Positions 8,041 through 16,480 of a stretch of DNA of 64,000 nucleotides are shown here, piece by piece. Where the stretch lies: the NCBI GenBank assembly GCA_947497265.1, contig CANMFP010000003.1, positions 124,001 to 188,000 of the forward strand. Reading direction: 5' to 3'. Both the position numbers and the translations under genes were made by a program. Position 1 is the first letter of the stretch. The number at the start of each line of letters is the position of its first letter. Source of the DNA: an uncultured Isoptericola sp. GTDB lineage: Bacteria; Actinomycetota; Actinomycetes; Actinomycetales; Cellulomonadaceae. The notes under the pieces are model-generated. The model searched no databases. It was not told where the DNA came from and was given only the letters and a program-made list of their open reading frames with translations.

Positions 8041-8852
8041 GTCAGCTCCTTGCGTGGTTGACGCCGTCCCCGCGGGACAGGCTGGTGGCTCGACCGCGCC
8101 GTCGCGGCTCGTGCGGACCGGGGGTGCACCGTCCGGTGCGCCGACCGGTCGATCGCGTCCCGGACGACCCCGGCCACCAGCGCCGGGTCGGTCGTCATCG
8201 GGAAGTGGTCGCCCGCCTCGACGGGGTGCAGCCGTGCCCACGGCAGCACCCGCGCCAGCTCCACCGCGTCGGCCGGGGGCGCGACGCCGTCCGCGGTCCC
8301 GTACACCACGTGCACGGGGACGGTGGCGGCCGCCGTCTCGGCGGCCGGCGTGGCCAGGTAGGCGGACATGAAGGCCATCCAGCCGTACGCCCCCATCCGG
8401 TCGCGGACGGACCGCGCCATCGCCCGGCGGATCTCCGGGTCGATCCGGTGCCCGGTCCGGGAGACCAGCCCCGTCTCGAGGAACTCGTCGAACCGGGTCA
8501 AGAAGTGCTCCAGGGTCGACCAGCGGAAGTCCCGGGCGGAGGACCGGTAGAACGGGGAGACGATCACGGCCGCCCGGGGCTGCACTCGGTCGCGGCCGCA
8601 CAGGTGCGCCAGCACGAGCGAGGCCGCGAAGGAGTGCGCCACCAGGACGTCGCCGGACCGCACGAGCCGCGACGTGGCCTGCTGCGGGTCCCACCCGGGC
8701 TCGGCCCAGCCGCCTCCCGCCTGTGCGTGCCACGGCACGTCCGCGACGTCGGCCGACACGTCGGGGCGCAGCCGGGTCAGCTCCGCGACAGTCTCGTCCC
8801 AGAGGCCGGGCGCGCCGGCCAGACCCGACAGGATGCGGACACGGGTGCTCAC
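8037..8852 (-). CDS. alpha/beta hydrolase (thioesterase-like)
   Basis: 271 residues starting at a GTG that overlaps the preceding stop (GTGA). V-A-H-S-F-A-A-S-L is the nucleophile elbow with the serine, YGTADGVAP supplies the acid region and GDHFPM the histidine, so a complete catalytic triad is plausible. It resembles the small RsbQ/MenH-like and type II thioesterase hydrolases. Likely roles are editing or release of polyketide chains. The C-terminal 30 residues are basic and probably disordered. Confidence 0.75.
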   Translation of the reverse strand: MSTRVRILSGLAGAPGLWDETVAELTRLRPDVSADVADVPWHAQAGGGWAEPGWDPQQATSRLVRSGDVLVAHSFAASLVLAHLCGRDRVQPRAAVIVSPFYRSSARDFRWSTLEHFLTRFDEFLETGLVSRTGHRIDPEIRRAMARSVRDRMGAYGWMAFMSAYLATPAAETAAATVPVHVVYGTADGVAPPADAVELARVLPWARLHPVEAGDHFPMTTDPALVAGVVRDAIDRSAHRTVHPRSARAATARSSHQPVPRGRRQPRKELT

Positions 8853-10894
8853 GAGGCGCTCACCCACCACGTGCCGGTCGGGCCCTCGACCGCGCTGACG
8901 CCGTCGTGGGTCGCGGGGACCGCCGCGAGCGCCGAGACGACGGCGAGCGCCGCACCCAGCGTGGCCGTGGTCCCGCGGACCTCCGCTCCCTGCGCCGGTG
9001 CGGCCCGGCCGTGGTCCACCGTCCGGGCCGGCCTCGTCGTCCCGGGACGTCCGAGCAGCAGCGCGACGGATCCGTGCGCGAGCTCGTCACCGGTCAGCGC
9101 GGCCACCTGGTCGGACGGCGCCTCGGCGACCAGGTAGAGCACCTCGTCGCAGCGTCCGGACCGGATGAGGTGGACCGCCCACCGCAGCGCGTCCCAGCCG
9201 CCTGCGGCGCCGGTGTCCATGGTCAGGCAGGGGCCGGTCACGCCCAGCCGGATCGCGGCGGTCGCCGCGAGGACGTTGCGGCTGGCGTTCGGCAGCTCCA
9301 GCGCGCTGGTCGACTGCACGCCCTCGGTCTCGATCTGACCGGCGACCTCGCACACGGTGGCGGTGTTGCCGTAGGCGGAGGCCGCCACGATCCCGCGGCG
9401 CAGACCGTCCTCGAAGAAGGTGCTCCCGTCGTCCCGGCTGCCCAGGGTCCACCTGCCGGCCGTGGCCTCCGCCGCGGCGACCATCGCGACACGCGTCGCC
9501 GGCGTCATGGTGCGGAAGCCCTTGCGCCCGACGGCGGCACGCAGGTCGAACGGTTCGCCGTCGGACGCCACGGGTGCGGACGACCCGGCGACGCCGTGGA
9601 CGCCGTCGTCGGGGAAGCACACTCCCGCCGCCAGCACCTCGACGGTGCCGTAGGGCCCGGCCAGCAGGCGGGCCGACGCCCCGTCGCGTGGCTCCGTGGT
9701 GGTGCCGGCGCGCTGGGCCCGGACCGTCCCGGCCCAGGCGTCCGCCACCGCTCGGGGGCGCGGGTCGCGTTCGAGGATCGCGACGGCGTTGAGGCCGCCG
9801 AAGCCGAACGCGTCGACCTGTGCCAGGCGCGGGTCGTCGAGGTCTCGGGTCCGGCCGCTGAGCGAGAGGCCCGCCGCGGCCGGGTCGACGTGGTCGAGTC
9901 CGACCGTGCCGGGGAGCGTGCGCCGCCGCAGCGTCTCGACAGCCATGCACAGGCTGAACAGACCGGACCCTCCCGACGTGTGCCCGGTGGCGCCCTTGAC
10001 GCTCGTCACCGGGACGCTGCCGGGCACGACGCGCGACAGGGCGGCCGCCTCCGCCCGGTCGTTGAGGACCGTCCCGGTGCCGTGCGCGTAGACGGCGTCC
10101 AGGTCGTCCGCGTCGATCCCGGCGGCGGCGTGGGCGGCCCGGATCGTGTGCTCGATGCCGGCGTCGTCCGGCGCGGTGGAGTGGAAGGCGTCGCAGCCGA
10201 GCGCCACGGCCCGCACCGCGACGAGGTCCGGGGAGCTCGCCCGGGCGTCACCCCGCCGCAGGACCACCGCGGCCGCTCCGTCACCCATGATCACGCCCAG
10301 GCGATCGGCGTCGAACGGCCGCACGCTCGTCGGCGGGTCGAGATGCACGCGGTCCAGGAGCCCGAACATGCTCTGCGAGAGCACGTCCACCCCGGCCACC
10401 ACGACGGCGTCCGCCGTCCCCTCGACGATCAGGTCGCACCCCACGGCCAGGGCGTAGAGCGATGCCGAGCAGGCGTTGGAGAAGACCTGGACGTCCTCCG
10501 CGTCGGTCGCCAGGCGTACGCCCTCGACCAACGAGCTCTCGGCGTCGTCGAGAGGCTTGCCGTCCAGCCACGCAGACTCCACGGTCCGGGTCTCGCCCAG
10601 GCCGGTACCGACGACGACGGGGACGCCCCGCAGCGACGCCAGACCGGCGTCGGCGGCCGCGTCCTTGACCGCCTCGACCAGCAGCCGGGACGCGAGCAGG
10701 TGCTCACGTTCCGCCCTCGGGGGCTCGCTCACCTGGTAGGCGTTCCGGACGCCGAACCGCGCGGCCGGGAACGCGACCAGCGGCCCGACGCCGCTGTCCC
10801 CGGCCACCAGCCGTTCGAAGCACTCGTCCACCCCCGCGCCGACGGCGCACAGCGCGGCCGTCCCGGCGATCACCGGGTACGTGTCACGTCGCAT
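8849..10894 (-). CDS. ketosynthase fused to an inactive CLF-like domain
   Basis: 681 residues forming two ketosynthase-fold domains in one chain. The first (1 to about 390) is catalytically complete: Cys142 in N-A-C-S-A-S, His272 in A-H-G-T-G-T, Lys301/His306 in K-G-A-T-G-H-T-S-G-G. The second (about 415 to 681) has Ala564 where the cysteine should be (M-D-T-G-A-A-G-G) and carries the FDLRAAVGRKGFRTM signature seen in the other two inactive domains. This is a covalent KS-CLF heterodimer, normally two proteins in type II systems. The ATG lies 11 bases inside the upstream ketosynthase gene. Confidence 0.88.
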   Translation of the reverse strand: MRRDTYPVIAGTAALCAVGAGVDECFERLVAGDSGVGPLVAFPAARFGVRNAYQVSEPPRAEREHLLASRLLVEAVKDAAADAGLASLRGVPVVVGTGLGETRTVESAWLDGKPLDDAESSLVEGVRLATDAEDVQVFSNACSASLYALAVGCDLIVEGTADAVVVAGVDVLSQSMFGLLDRVHLDPPTSVRPFDADRLGVIMGDGAAAVVLRRGDARASSPDLVAVRAVALGCDAFHSTAPDDAGIEHTIRAAHAAAGIDADDLDAVYAHGTGTVLNDRAEAAALSRVVPGSVPVTSVKGATGHTSGGSGLFSLCMAVETLRRRTLPGTVGLDHVDPAAAGLSLSGRTRDLDDPRLAQVDAFGFGGLNAVAILERDPRPRAVADAWAGTVRAQRAGTTTEPRDGASARLLAGPYGTVEVLAAGVCFPDDGVHGVAGSSAPVASDGEPFDLRAAVGRKGFRTMTPATRVAMVAAAEATAGRWTLGSRDDGSTFFEDGLRRGIVAASAYGNTATVCEVAGQIETEGVQSTSALELPNASRNVLAATAAIRLGVTGPCLTMDTGAAGGWDALRWAVHLIRSGRCDEVLYLVAEAPSDQVAALTGDELAHGSVALLLGRPGTTRPARTVDHGRAAPAQGAEVRGTTATLGAALAVVSALAAVPATHDGVSAVEGPTGTWWVSAS

Positions 10895-12149
10895 CGGTCT
10901 GCTCCTCCTCGACGCGGGGCCGGCCCAGGACGACGACCGCGTTGTTCCCACCGAAGGCGAGCCCGTCGTTGACCACGACCTGCAGGTCGGCCGCCCGGCT
11001 CTCGTTGGGCACGCAGTCGACCGGGCAGTCCTCGTCGGTCTGCCGGTGGTTGATGGTCGGCGGGGCGAACCCCGACTCGATCGCGATGGCACAGGCGGCC
11101 GCACCGAGCGCGCTGGCCGCGCCCATGGCATGGCCGAGCATCGACTTGATCGACACCGTCGTGGGGACCTTCTCGCCGAAGACCCTGCCGAGAGCGGCGC
11201 ACTCGGTGACGTCGTTGGCGCGGGTCCCCGTCCCGTGCGCGGACACGAGGTCCACGTCGGCCGGGGTGACGCCGGACCCGTCGAGCGCCGACTCGATGCA
11301 CCGGGCGATGCCCGTCACGTCGGGCGCCACAGGGTGGGACGCGTCGCAGGACAGCCCGTAGCCCAGGACCTCGGCATAGATGCGGGCGCCGCGGGCACGT
11401 GCCGCCGACTCCGTCTCCAGGTGCAGGACGCAGCTGCCCTCACCTGTCAGGATCCCCTGCCGGTCGGCGTCGAACGGCCGGCAGACGTCCGGGGTGATCG
11501 TCCCCAGCCGGTAGAAGCCGGTGAACGTCTTGCGGCACAGGGCGTCCGCACCCCCGACCAGGGCGTACTGCGCCTCGCCGGAGCGGAGGGCCTCGAAGCC
11601 GTAGCCGATGGCGTAGTTGCCGGCCGCGCACGCCGTGGCGATCGTCGCCACGTCGACGTCGGAGAGACCCAACGACCGCGCGACCGCGGTCGACAGGCGG
11701 AACGGCTGGACCCTGCTGCGCAGCCGGTCGGCGCCGTCGTCCCCGACGCCGTGCAGCACCTCGAGCCGGACGAGCTCGTCGATGTCCTGCGACTCGCCGT
11801 CGGTCGTCCCGACGGCGACCGCTCCGCGCAGCGGCCGCAGCTGCTCCGCCGTCAGCCCCGCGTCGGCGATCGCCTGCGTCGCCGCCCCGACGGCGAACTG
11901 GGCTGCGCGCCCGTCGGGGGACGTCGCGTCCGAGGCCCGGGGGACCTCGCACGCGAGCTCGCGGTCGTAGCCCGTGGTGTCGAACGCCGTGATCGGAGCG
12001 GCGCCGGACACGCCGTCGCGCAGCGCCTCGCGGAACTCGTCGACGCCCTCACCGACGGAGCTGATGACCCCGATGCCGGTGATGACGATGCGTTCGACCG
12101 GCGCCGGCGTGACGCCGACGGCGGGCTCGTCCAGGACGGTGGCGGGCAT
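10884..12149 (-). CDS. beta-ketoacyl-ACP synthase (FabF-like KS)
   Basis: 421 residues, a full-length condensing enzyme: Cys174 in T-A-C-A-A-G, His305 in A-H-G-T-G-T, and Lys335/His340 in K-S-M-L-G-H-A-M-G-A-A-S. Of the ketosynthases here it looks most like ordinary FabF. It starts two bases after the carrier-protein stop and overlaps the fused KS-CLF gene by 11 bases, so it is the second gene of the polyketide operon. Confidence 0.92.
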   Translation of the reverse strand: MPATVLDEPAVGVTPAPVERIVITGIGVISSVGEGVDEFREALRDGVSGAAPITAFDTTGYDRELACEVPRASDATSPDGRAAQFAVGAATQAIADAGLTAEQLRPLRGAVAVGTTDGESQDIDELVRLEVLHGVGDDGADRLRSRVQPFRLSTAVARSLGLSDVDVATIATACAAGNYAIGYGFEALRSGEAQYALVGGADALCRKTFTGFYRLGTITPDVCRPFDADRQGILTGEGSCVLHLETESAARARGARIYAEVLGYGLSCDASHPVAPDVTGIARCIESALDGSGVTPADVDLVSAHGTGTRANDVTECAALGRVFGEKVPTTVSIKSMLGHAMGAASALGAAACAIAIESGFAPPTINHRQTDEDCPVDCVPNESRAADLQVVVNDGLAFGGNNAVVVLGRPRVEEEQTDAT

Positions 12150-12151
12150 CC

Positions 12152-12406
12152 CTACTTCCTCGCCAGCGCCTCGTCGACGACGGACAGGACCCCGTCCATG
12201 TTGACCATGCGCGCCATGTCGGCCTGCGCGATGTCGATCCCGAAACCACGCTCCAGCGAGGAGACGATCTCGATCGCCCGCAGCGAGTCGGCGTCGTGGT
12301 CCTCCTTGAACATGCTGGTCCGGGTGACCTCGTCGGGTTCGACCTCGAGGATGTCGCAGACGATGTTCTTGATCTCGTCCTGGATCTCGTCGATGGTGAC
12401 AGTCAT
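12152..12406 (-). CDS. acyl carrier protein
   Basis: 84 residues, with D-A-D-S-L around Ser41 as the phosphopantetheine attachment site and the helix pattern of type II carrier proteins (LEVEPDEVTRTSMF; RAIEIVSSLERGFGIDI). The ATG is preceded by GGAG. It is the first gene of the polyketide operon, about 60 bases behind a predicted promoter. A second carrier protein lies at the far end of the operon. Confidence 0.92.
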   Translation of the reverse strand: MTVTIDEIQDEIKNIVCDILEVEPDEVTRTSMFKEDHDADSLRAIEIVSSLERGFGIDIAQADMARMVNMDGVLSVVDEALARK

Positions 12407-12467
12407 GGCGCTCCGCCCTTGTCGTGAGTTGGGTCCTGGTGTGCCGTGCGGCTGAACGGCCAGGACG

Positions 12468-12555
12468 AGTCTTGGCCGGACGCCGGGGCGGACCAAGGGT
12501 TCCGGCATGAAGGTGCAAGGCGGCCGTCTCCCCGGCGAGGGGCGTGGCAGCAACC
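12468..12555 (-). promoter_or_regulatory. promoter and operator of the polyketide operon
   Basis: Read on the minus strand, this region holds GGTTGCTGCCA (12555 to 12545), an imperfect palindrome GCACCTTCATGC (12516 to 12505), a -35-like TTGGTC (12496 to 12491), a 17-base spacer and a -10-like AAGACT (12473 to 12468), ending 61 bases before the carrier-protein ATG. The same four elements occur at nearly the same spacing before the terpenoid operon at 18522 to 18608, which is the main evidence. The palindrome sits eight bases upstream of the -35 in both, the place of an activator site. Confidence 0.65.
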
Positions 12556-12601
12556 GGTCAGTCCTGTACGCGGACGGGGGGCCGGTCCCTCAGCGGGCGC
12601 C

Positions 12602-13276
12602 TCAGGCCCGGACCGCGGGCAGGCGGCGCAGGAGGGCCACGTAGGCGACGTCGGCGACCAAGCAGACGACGTACAGCACGGTCAGGAGCGGTCCCCGTGC
12701 GAAGTCGTCGCGGCTGAAGAAGAACATGGCCAGCGAGAAGAGAGCGGTCCCGACGAGCTTCGCGACCGCGATCGGGATCGACTGCCCGCGCCGGTCACCG
12801 CGCGCCAACGCCATCTGCACGAAGCAGAGAGACATCATGACGTTGATCCCGAAGATGCAGTAGGCACCGCCGTAGTCGTCGAACTCGGCGATGAACGACA
12901 GCTGCAGCACGGTCGCGACGGCGATCGCCAGGGGAACCGTCAGGCGGCTCCACCGGGCGCCGAGCGACGGCAGCTCCCGGGGGACGTAGCGGATCACCTG
13001 GCAGACGATCACGACGTCGACCGCCGCCCACAGGAAGTTCGACCAGCGCAGCAGACCCTCGGCCGGGTGGACGACCGCGAAGATGAGCTCGTTGCCGATG
13101 TTCGCCGCCAGCGCCGCCAGCGGCATGCCGTAGGTGCGGTCCAGGAACCCCCGACGGACCACCAGGACGTACGCGAGGAGCCACGCGAGGGTCCCCAGAC
13201 CGCTGATCACCGTGAAGACGGTGGCCGCCGGCACCGAGCCCAGCGCCAGCGGCAGGTCGGCGCTCGCCGGGATCAT
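12602..13276 (-). CDS. Pyr4/PaxB-like integral membrane terpene cyclase
   Basis: 224 residues with about seven hydrophobic segments. The size, the topology and the motif N-I-G-N-E-L-I-F around Glu63 match the small membrane terpene cyclases (Pyr4, PaxB and bacterial relatives), where a conserved glutamate near residue 63 and an aspartate in the last helix act in protonation; here Asp209 in V-A-D-V-A-Y fits. It would cyclise the prenyl chain attached by the UbiA enzyme. It is the last gene of the terpenoid operon, overlapping the diphosphate synthase by four bases. Assignment is by motif and context. Confidence 0.65.
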   Translation of the reverse strand: MIPASADLPLALGSVPAATVFTVISGLGTLAWLLAYVLVVRRGFLDRTYGMPLAALAANIGNELIFAVVHPAEGLLRWSNFLWAAVDVVIVCQVIRYVPRELPSLGARWSRLTVPLAIAVATVLQLSFIAEFDDYGGAYCIFGINVMMSLCFVQMALARGDRRGQSIPIAVAKLVGTALFSLAMFFFSRDDFARGPLLTVLYVVCLVADVAYVALLRRLPAVRA

Positions 13277-14328
13277 CGCGTCCGGCCACGCAGTGCGGTG
13301 AGCACCTCCCGGAGCACGGACACACCCGGGGCGTCCCCGAGCGCCGTCAGCGCGTCGCCGGCAGCGGCGAGAGACTGCCCGGCGAGCTCCGTCCCTCGTC
13401 GCAGGTTGCCTGTCCCGGCGACGATCTCGACGACCGCCCGGTGGTCCTGGTCGACGTCCGGCGCCGCGAAGAAGGCCTCGAGCACCCGCCGCTCGGACGT
13501 GGTGCCGTGCTCGTACGCCGTCACCACGGGCAGGCTCGCGCGCCGGCACCGCAGGTCGCTCTCCGGTGACTTCCCCGACTCCTCGTGCGTGCTCAGGTAC
13601 GGGAGCAGATCGTCCTGCACCTGGAACGCCAGGCCGAGCTGGTTCCCGTACTGCCGCAGGAACCCGCGGTCGTCGTCCGCCCCGGCGACCACCGCCCCGA
13701 GCTCGGCGCACACCCGCAGGATGGAGGCGGTCTTGAGCATGACGACGCGGCGGTAGGTGTCGAAGGTCAGGTCGGCACGGACGGTCGCCTGCTCCTGCAG
13801 CACCTCTCCCGAGCAGAGCTCGTGCCCCATCGCCGCCACCAGCCGCACGGACTCCGCGACGGTCGCTGCCGGGAGGCCGCTCTCGGCGATCGCCCGGAAC
13901 ATGGCGAAGATCAGGGCGTCGCCCGTCAGGAGCGCACTCTCCGTGCCGTACGCCGACCACACGGACGGCCTCCCCCGCCGCGTCCGGTCGCCGTCGATGA
14001 TGTCGTCGTGCACGAGGCTCGCGGAGTGCCCCACCTCCATGGCGACCGCCACCTTCGCGACGGCCGAGAGGTCGGCCCCGCACCCGGCGGCGGCGGCCAG
14101 CATGATCAACGGACGGACCATCTTGCCCGCGGGCAGGCAGGCGTGCTCCATCGTCACCCGCAGGCCCGCGCCGCCCTCGAACGGCAGGGTGCGCAGGAAG
14201 TCCTCGAGCCCGCCGCGCGCCACCCGCAGCAGGTCGTCACGGGAGAGGTCCGTGGCGGTCCGGACGCCCGGACCGGGCACGCCCAGCGGCCGGACCGGGC
14301 GGGCCGACGTCGACGGGGCGGTGGTCAT
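13273..14328 (-). CDS. polyprenyl (GGPP-type) diphosphate synthase
   Basis: 351 residues of the trans-isoprenyl diphosphate synthase family. The first aspartate-rich motif is D-D-I-I-D at 108 to 112, followed by R-R-G-R-P. The second is D-D-L-L-P at 239 to 243, in which the last aspartate is replaced by proline; Lys253 of the following G-K-S-P-x-S-D-L is kept. It makes the allylic diphosphate donor for the UbiA prenyltransferase; C15 to C20 chain length is a guess. Both ends join their neighbours by ATGA overlaps. Confidence 0.85.
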   Translation of the reverse strand: MTTAPSTSARPVRPLGVPGPGVRTATDLSRDDLLRVARGGLEDFLRTLPFEGGAGLRVTMEHACLPAGKMVRPLIMLAAAAGCGADLSAVAKVAVAMEVGHSASLVHDDIIDGDRTRRGRPSVWSAYGTESALLTGDALIFAMFRAIAESGLPAATVAESVRLVAAMGHELCSGEVLQEQATVRADLTFDTYRRVVMLKTASILRVCAELGAVVAGADDDRGFLRQYGNQLGLAFQVQDDLLPYLSTHEESGKSPESDLRCRRASLPVVTAYEHGTTSERRVLEAFFAAPDVDQDHRAVVEIVAGTGNLRRGTELAGQSLAAAGDALTALGDAPGVSVLREVLTALRGRTR

Positions 14329-15719
14329 GCTGGGCTCACCGCCAGCCGGACCGGCCCCGCGACGCGTCCCAGCGGGGCGTAGACGTGCCGCGGGGCACGG
14401 ACAGCCGCGGGTCTCGACGGGTGGGCGATCTCGGCGCTCCGGAGCAACGTCGCGAAGACGGTCCGCACCTGCCGCTCGGCGAGCTGTCCGCCGACGCAGG
14501 CGTGCGGACCGACACCGAACGGCATGAAACCCGGCATCGCACCCCCGCGCACGCGCGCACCCTGCTGCCTCCGGTCGGGCGCGAAGCGCTCCGGGTCGAA
14601 CCGGTCGGGCTCCGGCCACGACGACGGGTCGCGCAACCCCGAGCCGAGCAGCCCGAAGACGAGACTGTCGCGCGGGATGGGCCTCCCGGCGACCTCGCAC
14701 TCCACGACGTTGCGCCGCATGACGTGCGAGGCGACCGGGTAGAGCCGCATCGACTCCCGCCAGACCATCCCGACGGTCTGCAGGGCGTCCTCGCCCGGAG
14801 CGGCGTCGTCGCAGACCTCGGCACGGATCCGCGCCTGCCAGTCCGGCGCGGAGGCGAGGAGATGGGCCATGCTGGCCGCCGAGTTCGCCGTCGTGTCGAA
14901 GGCCGCGAGCATCGTCGAGACGAAGGTGCGGACCAGCGTGTCGTCGTCCGCCCAGTCGAACGTGCCCCGAGCGGCCCGGAACCGGCTGAAGAGGTCGGGG
15001 CCGTCGACGCCGTCGCGCAGCCGGGCCATCAGGGCGTCGTGGAGCGTGCGGTACGTGCCGAGCAGGGGCCGGCGGACCAGGACGCCGGCCGGGCCGAGCG
15101 CAGGGGTGAAGCTGGCACGCCACAGGTTCGCGATCGCACGGTCGAGCTCACGCGCGCGCCGAGGATCGCGTATCCCGAGGAACGTCAGCGCCGTCATGTC
15201 CGCGAGGAGACGCCGGACGTCCGCCGCGAAGGAGGTCCGTCCCGACGCGACCCAGCCTGCCACCGCCCGGCGCACGAGCTCGCGACAGCCCGCCGCCGTG
15301 CCGTGACCGACGAGCTCCGGGGACAGCAGACGCCGTACGTCGCGATGCGGCGGCCCGTCGAGCGTCAGGATGCCGTCCCACCCCTGGATGCGGGGGTCCA
15401 TCCCGGACAGGTAGAAGCCCCAGGCCGAGGCGGCCGACCAGATCCCGTCACGGTTGCGCGCCATGCGGGCGACGGCGGCCGGGTCCGCCACGCACACGAT
15501 CGGGTCGACACCGAACATGTGCCGGTAGACGGGTCCGTGGCGTTCCCGCTGCCGCCGCAGATGGTCCTCGCCCCGCGTCGCCCATCCCACGAGGTTGGTC
15601 AGGCCGGCCGGGATGCCGGACCGTCCGGGGAGTTCCGACAGGTCGCGCGCGGGCCTGGTCCGGGGCACCCGTCGATCACCGCCGGGCGGGACGGCGACGG
15701 GCGTGCTCACCCGTGTCAT
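14325..15719 (-). CDS. cytochrome P450
   Basis: 464 residues. The heme-binding loop is F-G-V-G-P-H-A-C-V-G-G with Cys408; the I-helix oxygen-activation motif is A-F-D-T-T-A-N; the K-helix E-x-x-R is in W-R-E-S-M-R. It would oxidise the prenylated or cyclised product, for example by hydroxylation or epoxidation. No ferredoxin is visible nearby, so electrons must come from elsewhere. It sits in the middle of the terpenoid operon with 4-base overlaps on both sides. Confidence 0.93.
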   Translation of the reverse strand: MTRVSTPVAVPPGGDRRVPRTRPARDLSELPGRSGIPAGLTNLVGWATRGEDHLRRQRERHGPVYRHMFGVDPIVCVADPAAVARMARNRDGIWSAASAWGFYLSGMDPRIQGWDGILTLDGPPHRDVRRLLSPELVGHGTAAGCRELVRRAVAGWVASGRTSFAADVRRLLADMTALTFLGIRDPRRARELDRAIANLWRASFTPALGPAGVLVRRPLLGTYRTLHDALMARLRDGVDGPDLFSRFRAARGTFDWADDDTLVRTFVSTMLAAFDTTANSAASMAHLLASAPDWQARIRAEVCDDAAPGEDALQTVGMVWRESMRLYPVASHVMRRNVVECEVAGRPIPRDSLVFGLLGSGLRDPSSWPEPDRFDPERFAPDRRQQGARVRGGAMPGFMPFGVGPHACVGGQLAERQVRTVFATLLRSAEIAHPSRPAAVRAPRHVYAPLGRVAGPVRLAVSPA

Positions 15720-16480
15720 GACGAGGTGGTCGGGCTCGCCAGGTACACGGTGCAGATGCCGTTGCTCATCGGGCGCACCGTGACGTCCCCGAACCCGGCG
15801 TCCTCGAGCATCGTCCGGAACGCGCCGGGCGACGGGAACGTGGCGACCGACCGTGGCAGGTACCGGTAGGCCGCGGGGTCCGCCGACAGCACCCGGCCCA
15901 CCAGCGGGACGAACGTGCGGAAGTACGTCCAGAAGCCCAGCCGGAAGAGCGCTCCTCGTGGCCGGGAGAACTCCAGCACCAGGCACTCGCCGCCCGGAGC
16001 GAGGACCCGGCGCATCTCGGCCAGGCTCTCCTCGAGAGCCTCGAAGTTGCGCACCCCGAACACGGCGGTGACGAGGTCGAACCGGTCGTCGTCGAACGGC
16101 ATGGACGCGCAGTCGCCCTGGACGAGAGTCACCTGCGCGTCGGGCGCCTCCTTGGTGACCCGGCCCCGTGCGAGGCTCAGCATGCCGGCCGACAGGTCGA
16201 GACCCGTCACCTCGTCGACGTCCAGCATCCGGTGCAGGTCGACGATCATGTCCCCCGTCCCGGTCGCGACGTCCAGGGCACGGCCGGGGCGCCGACGGCT
16301 CAGCATCTGTATCGCTCGACGCCGCCAACGGCGGTCGAGCCCGAGACTGATCACCCGGTTGAGGGCGTCGTACCGCTCGGCGATCGAGTCGAACATCGAC
16401 CCGATCTGCGCCGTCTTCGCGCGGTCGTCCGCGTACGGCGTCACCCGTGCCGCCTCGTTCTTCGTCTCCTTGCGTGTCAT
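15716..16480 (-). CDS. UbiE/MenG-type C-methyltransferase
   Basis: 254 residues. FDSIAERYDALNRVISLGLDRRW and the SAM-binding A-L-D-V-A-T-G-T-G-D are characteristic of demethylmenaquinone/ubiquinone C-methyltransferases, followed by NGICTVY in place of the usual C-terminal GIVALH. In this context it is more likely dedicated to the cluster than to menaquinone, because it is translationally coupled to the prenyltransferase and the P450. It implies a quinone- or phenol-like prenylated intermediate. This could also be a housekeeping MenG recruited into the operon. Confidence 0.85.
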   Translation of the reverse strand: MTRKETKNEAARVTPYADDRAKTAQIGSMFDSIAERYDALNRVISLGLDRRWRRRAIQMLSRRRPGRALDVATGTGDMIVDLHRMLDVDEVTGLDLSAGMLSLARGRVTKEAPDAQVTLVQGDCASMPFDDDRFDLVTAVFGVRNFEALEESLAEMRRVLAPGGECLVLEFSRPRGALFRLGFWTYFRTFVPLVGRVLSADPAAYRYLPRSVATFPSPGAFRTMLEDAGFGDVTVRPMSNGICTVYLASPTTSS

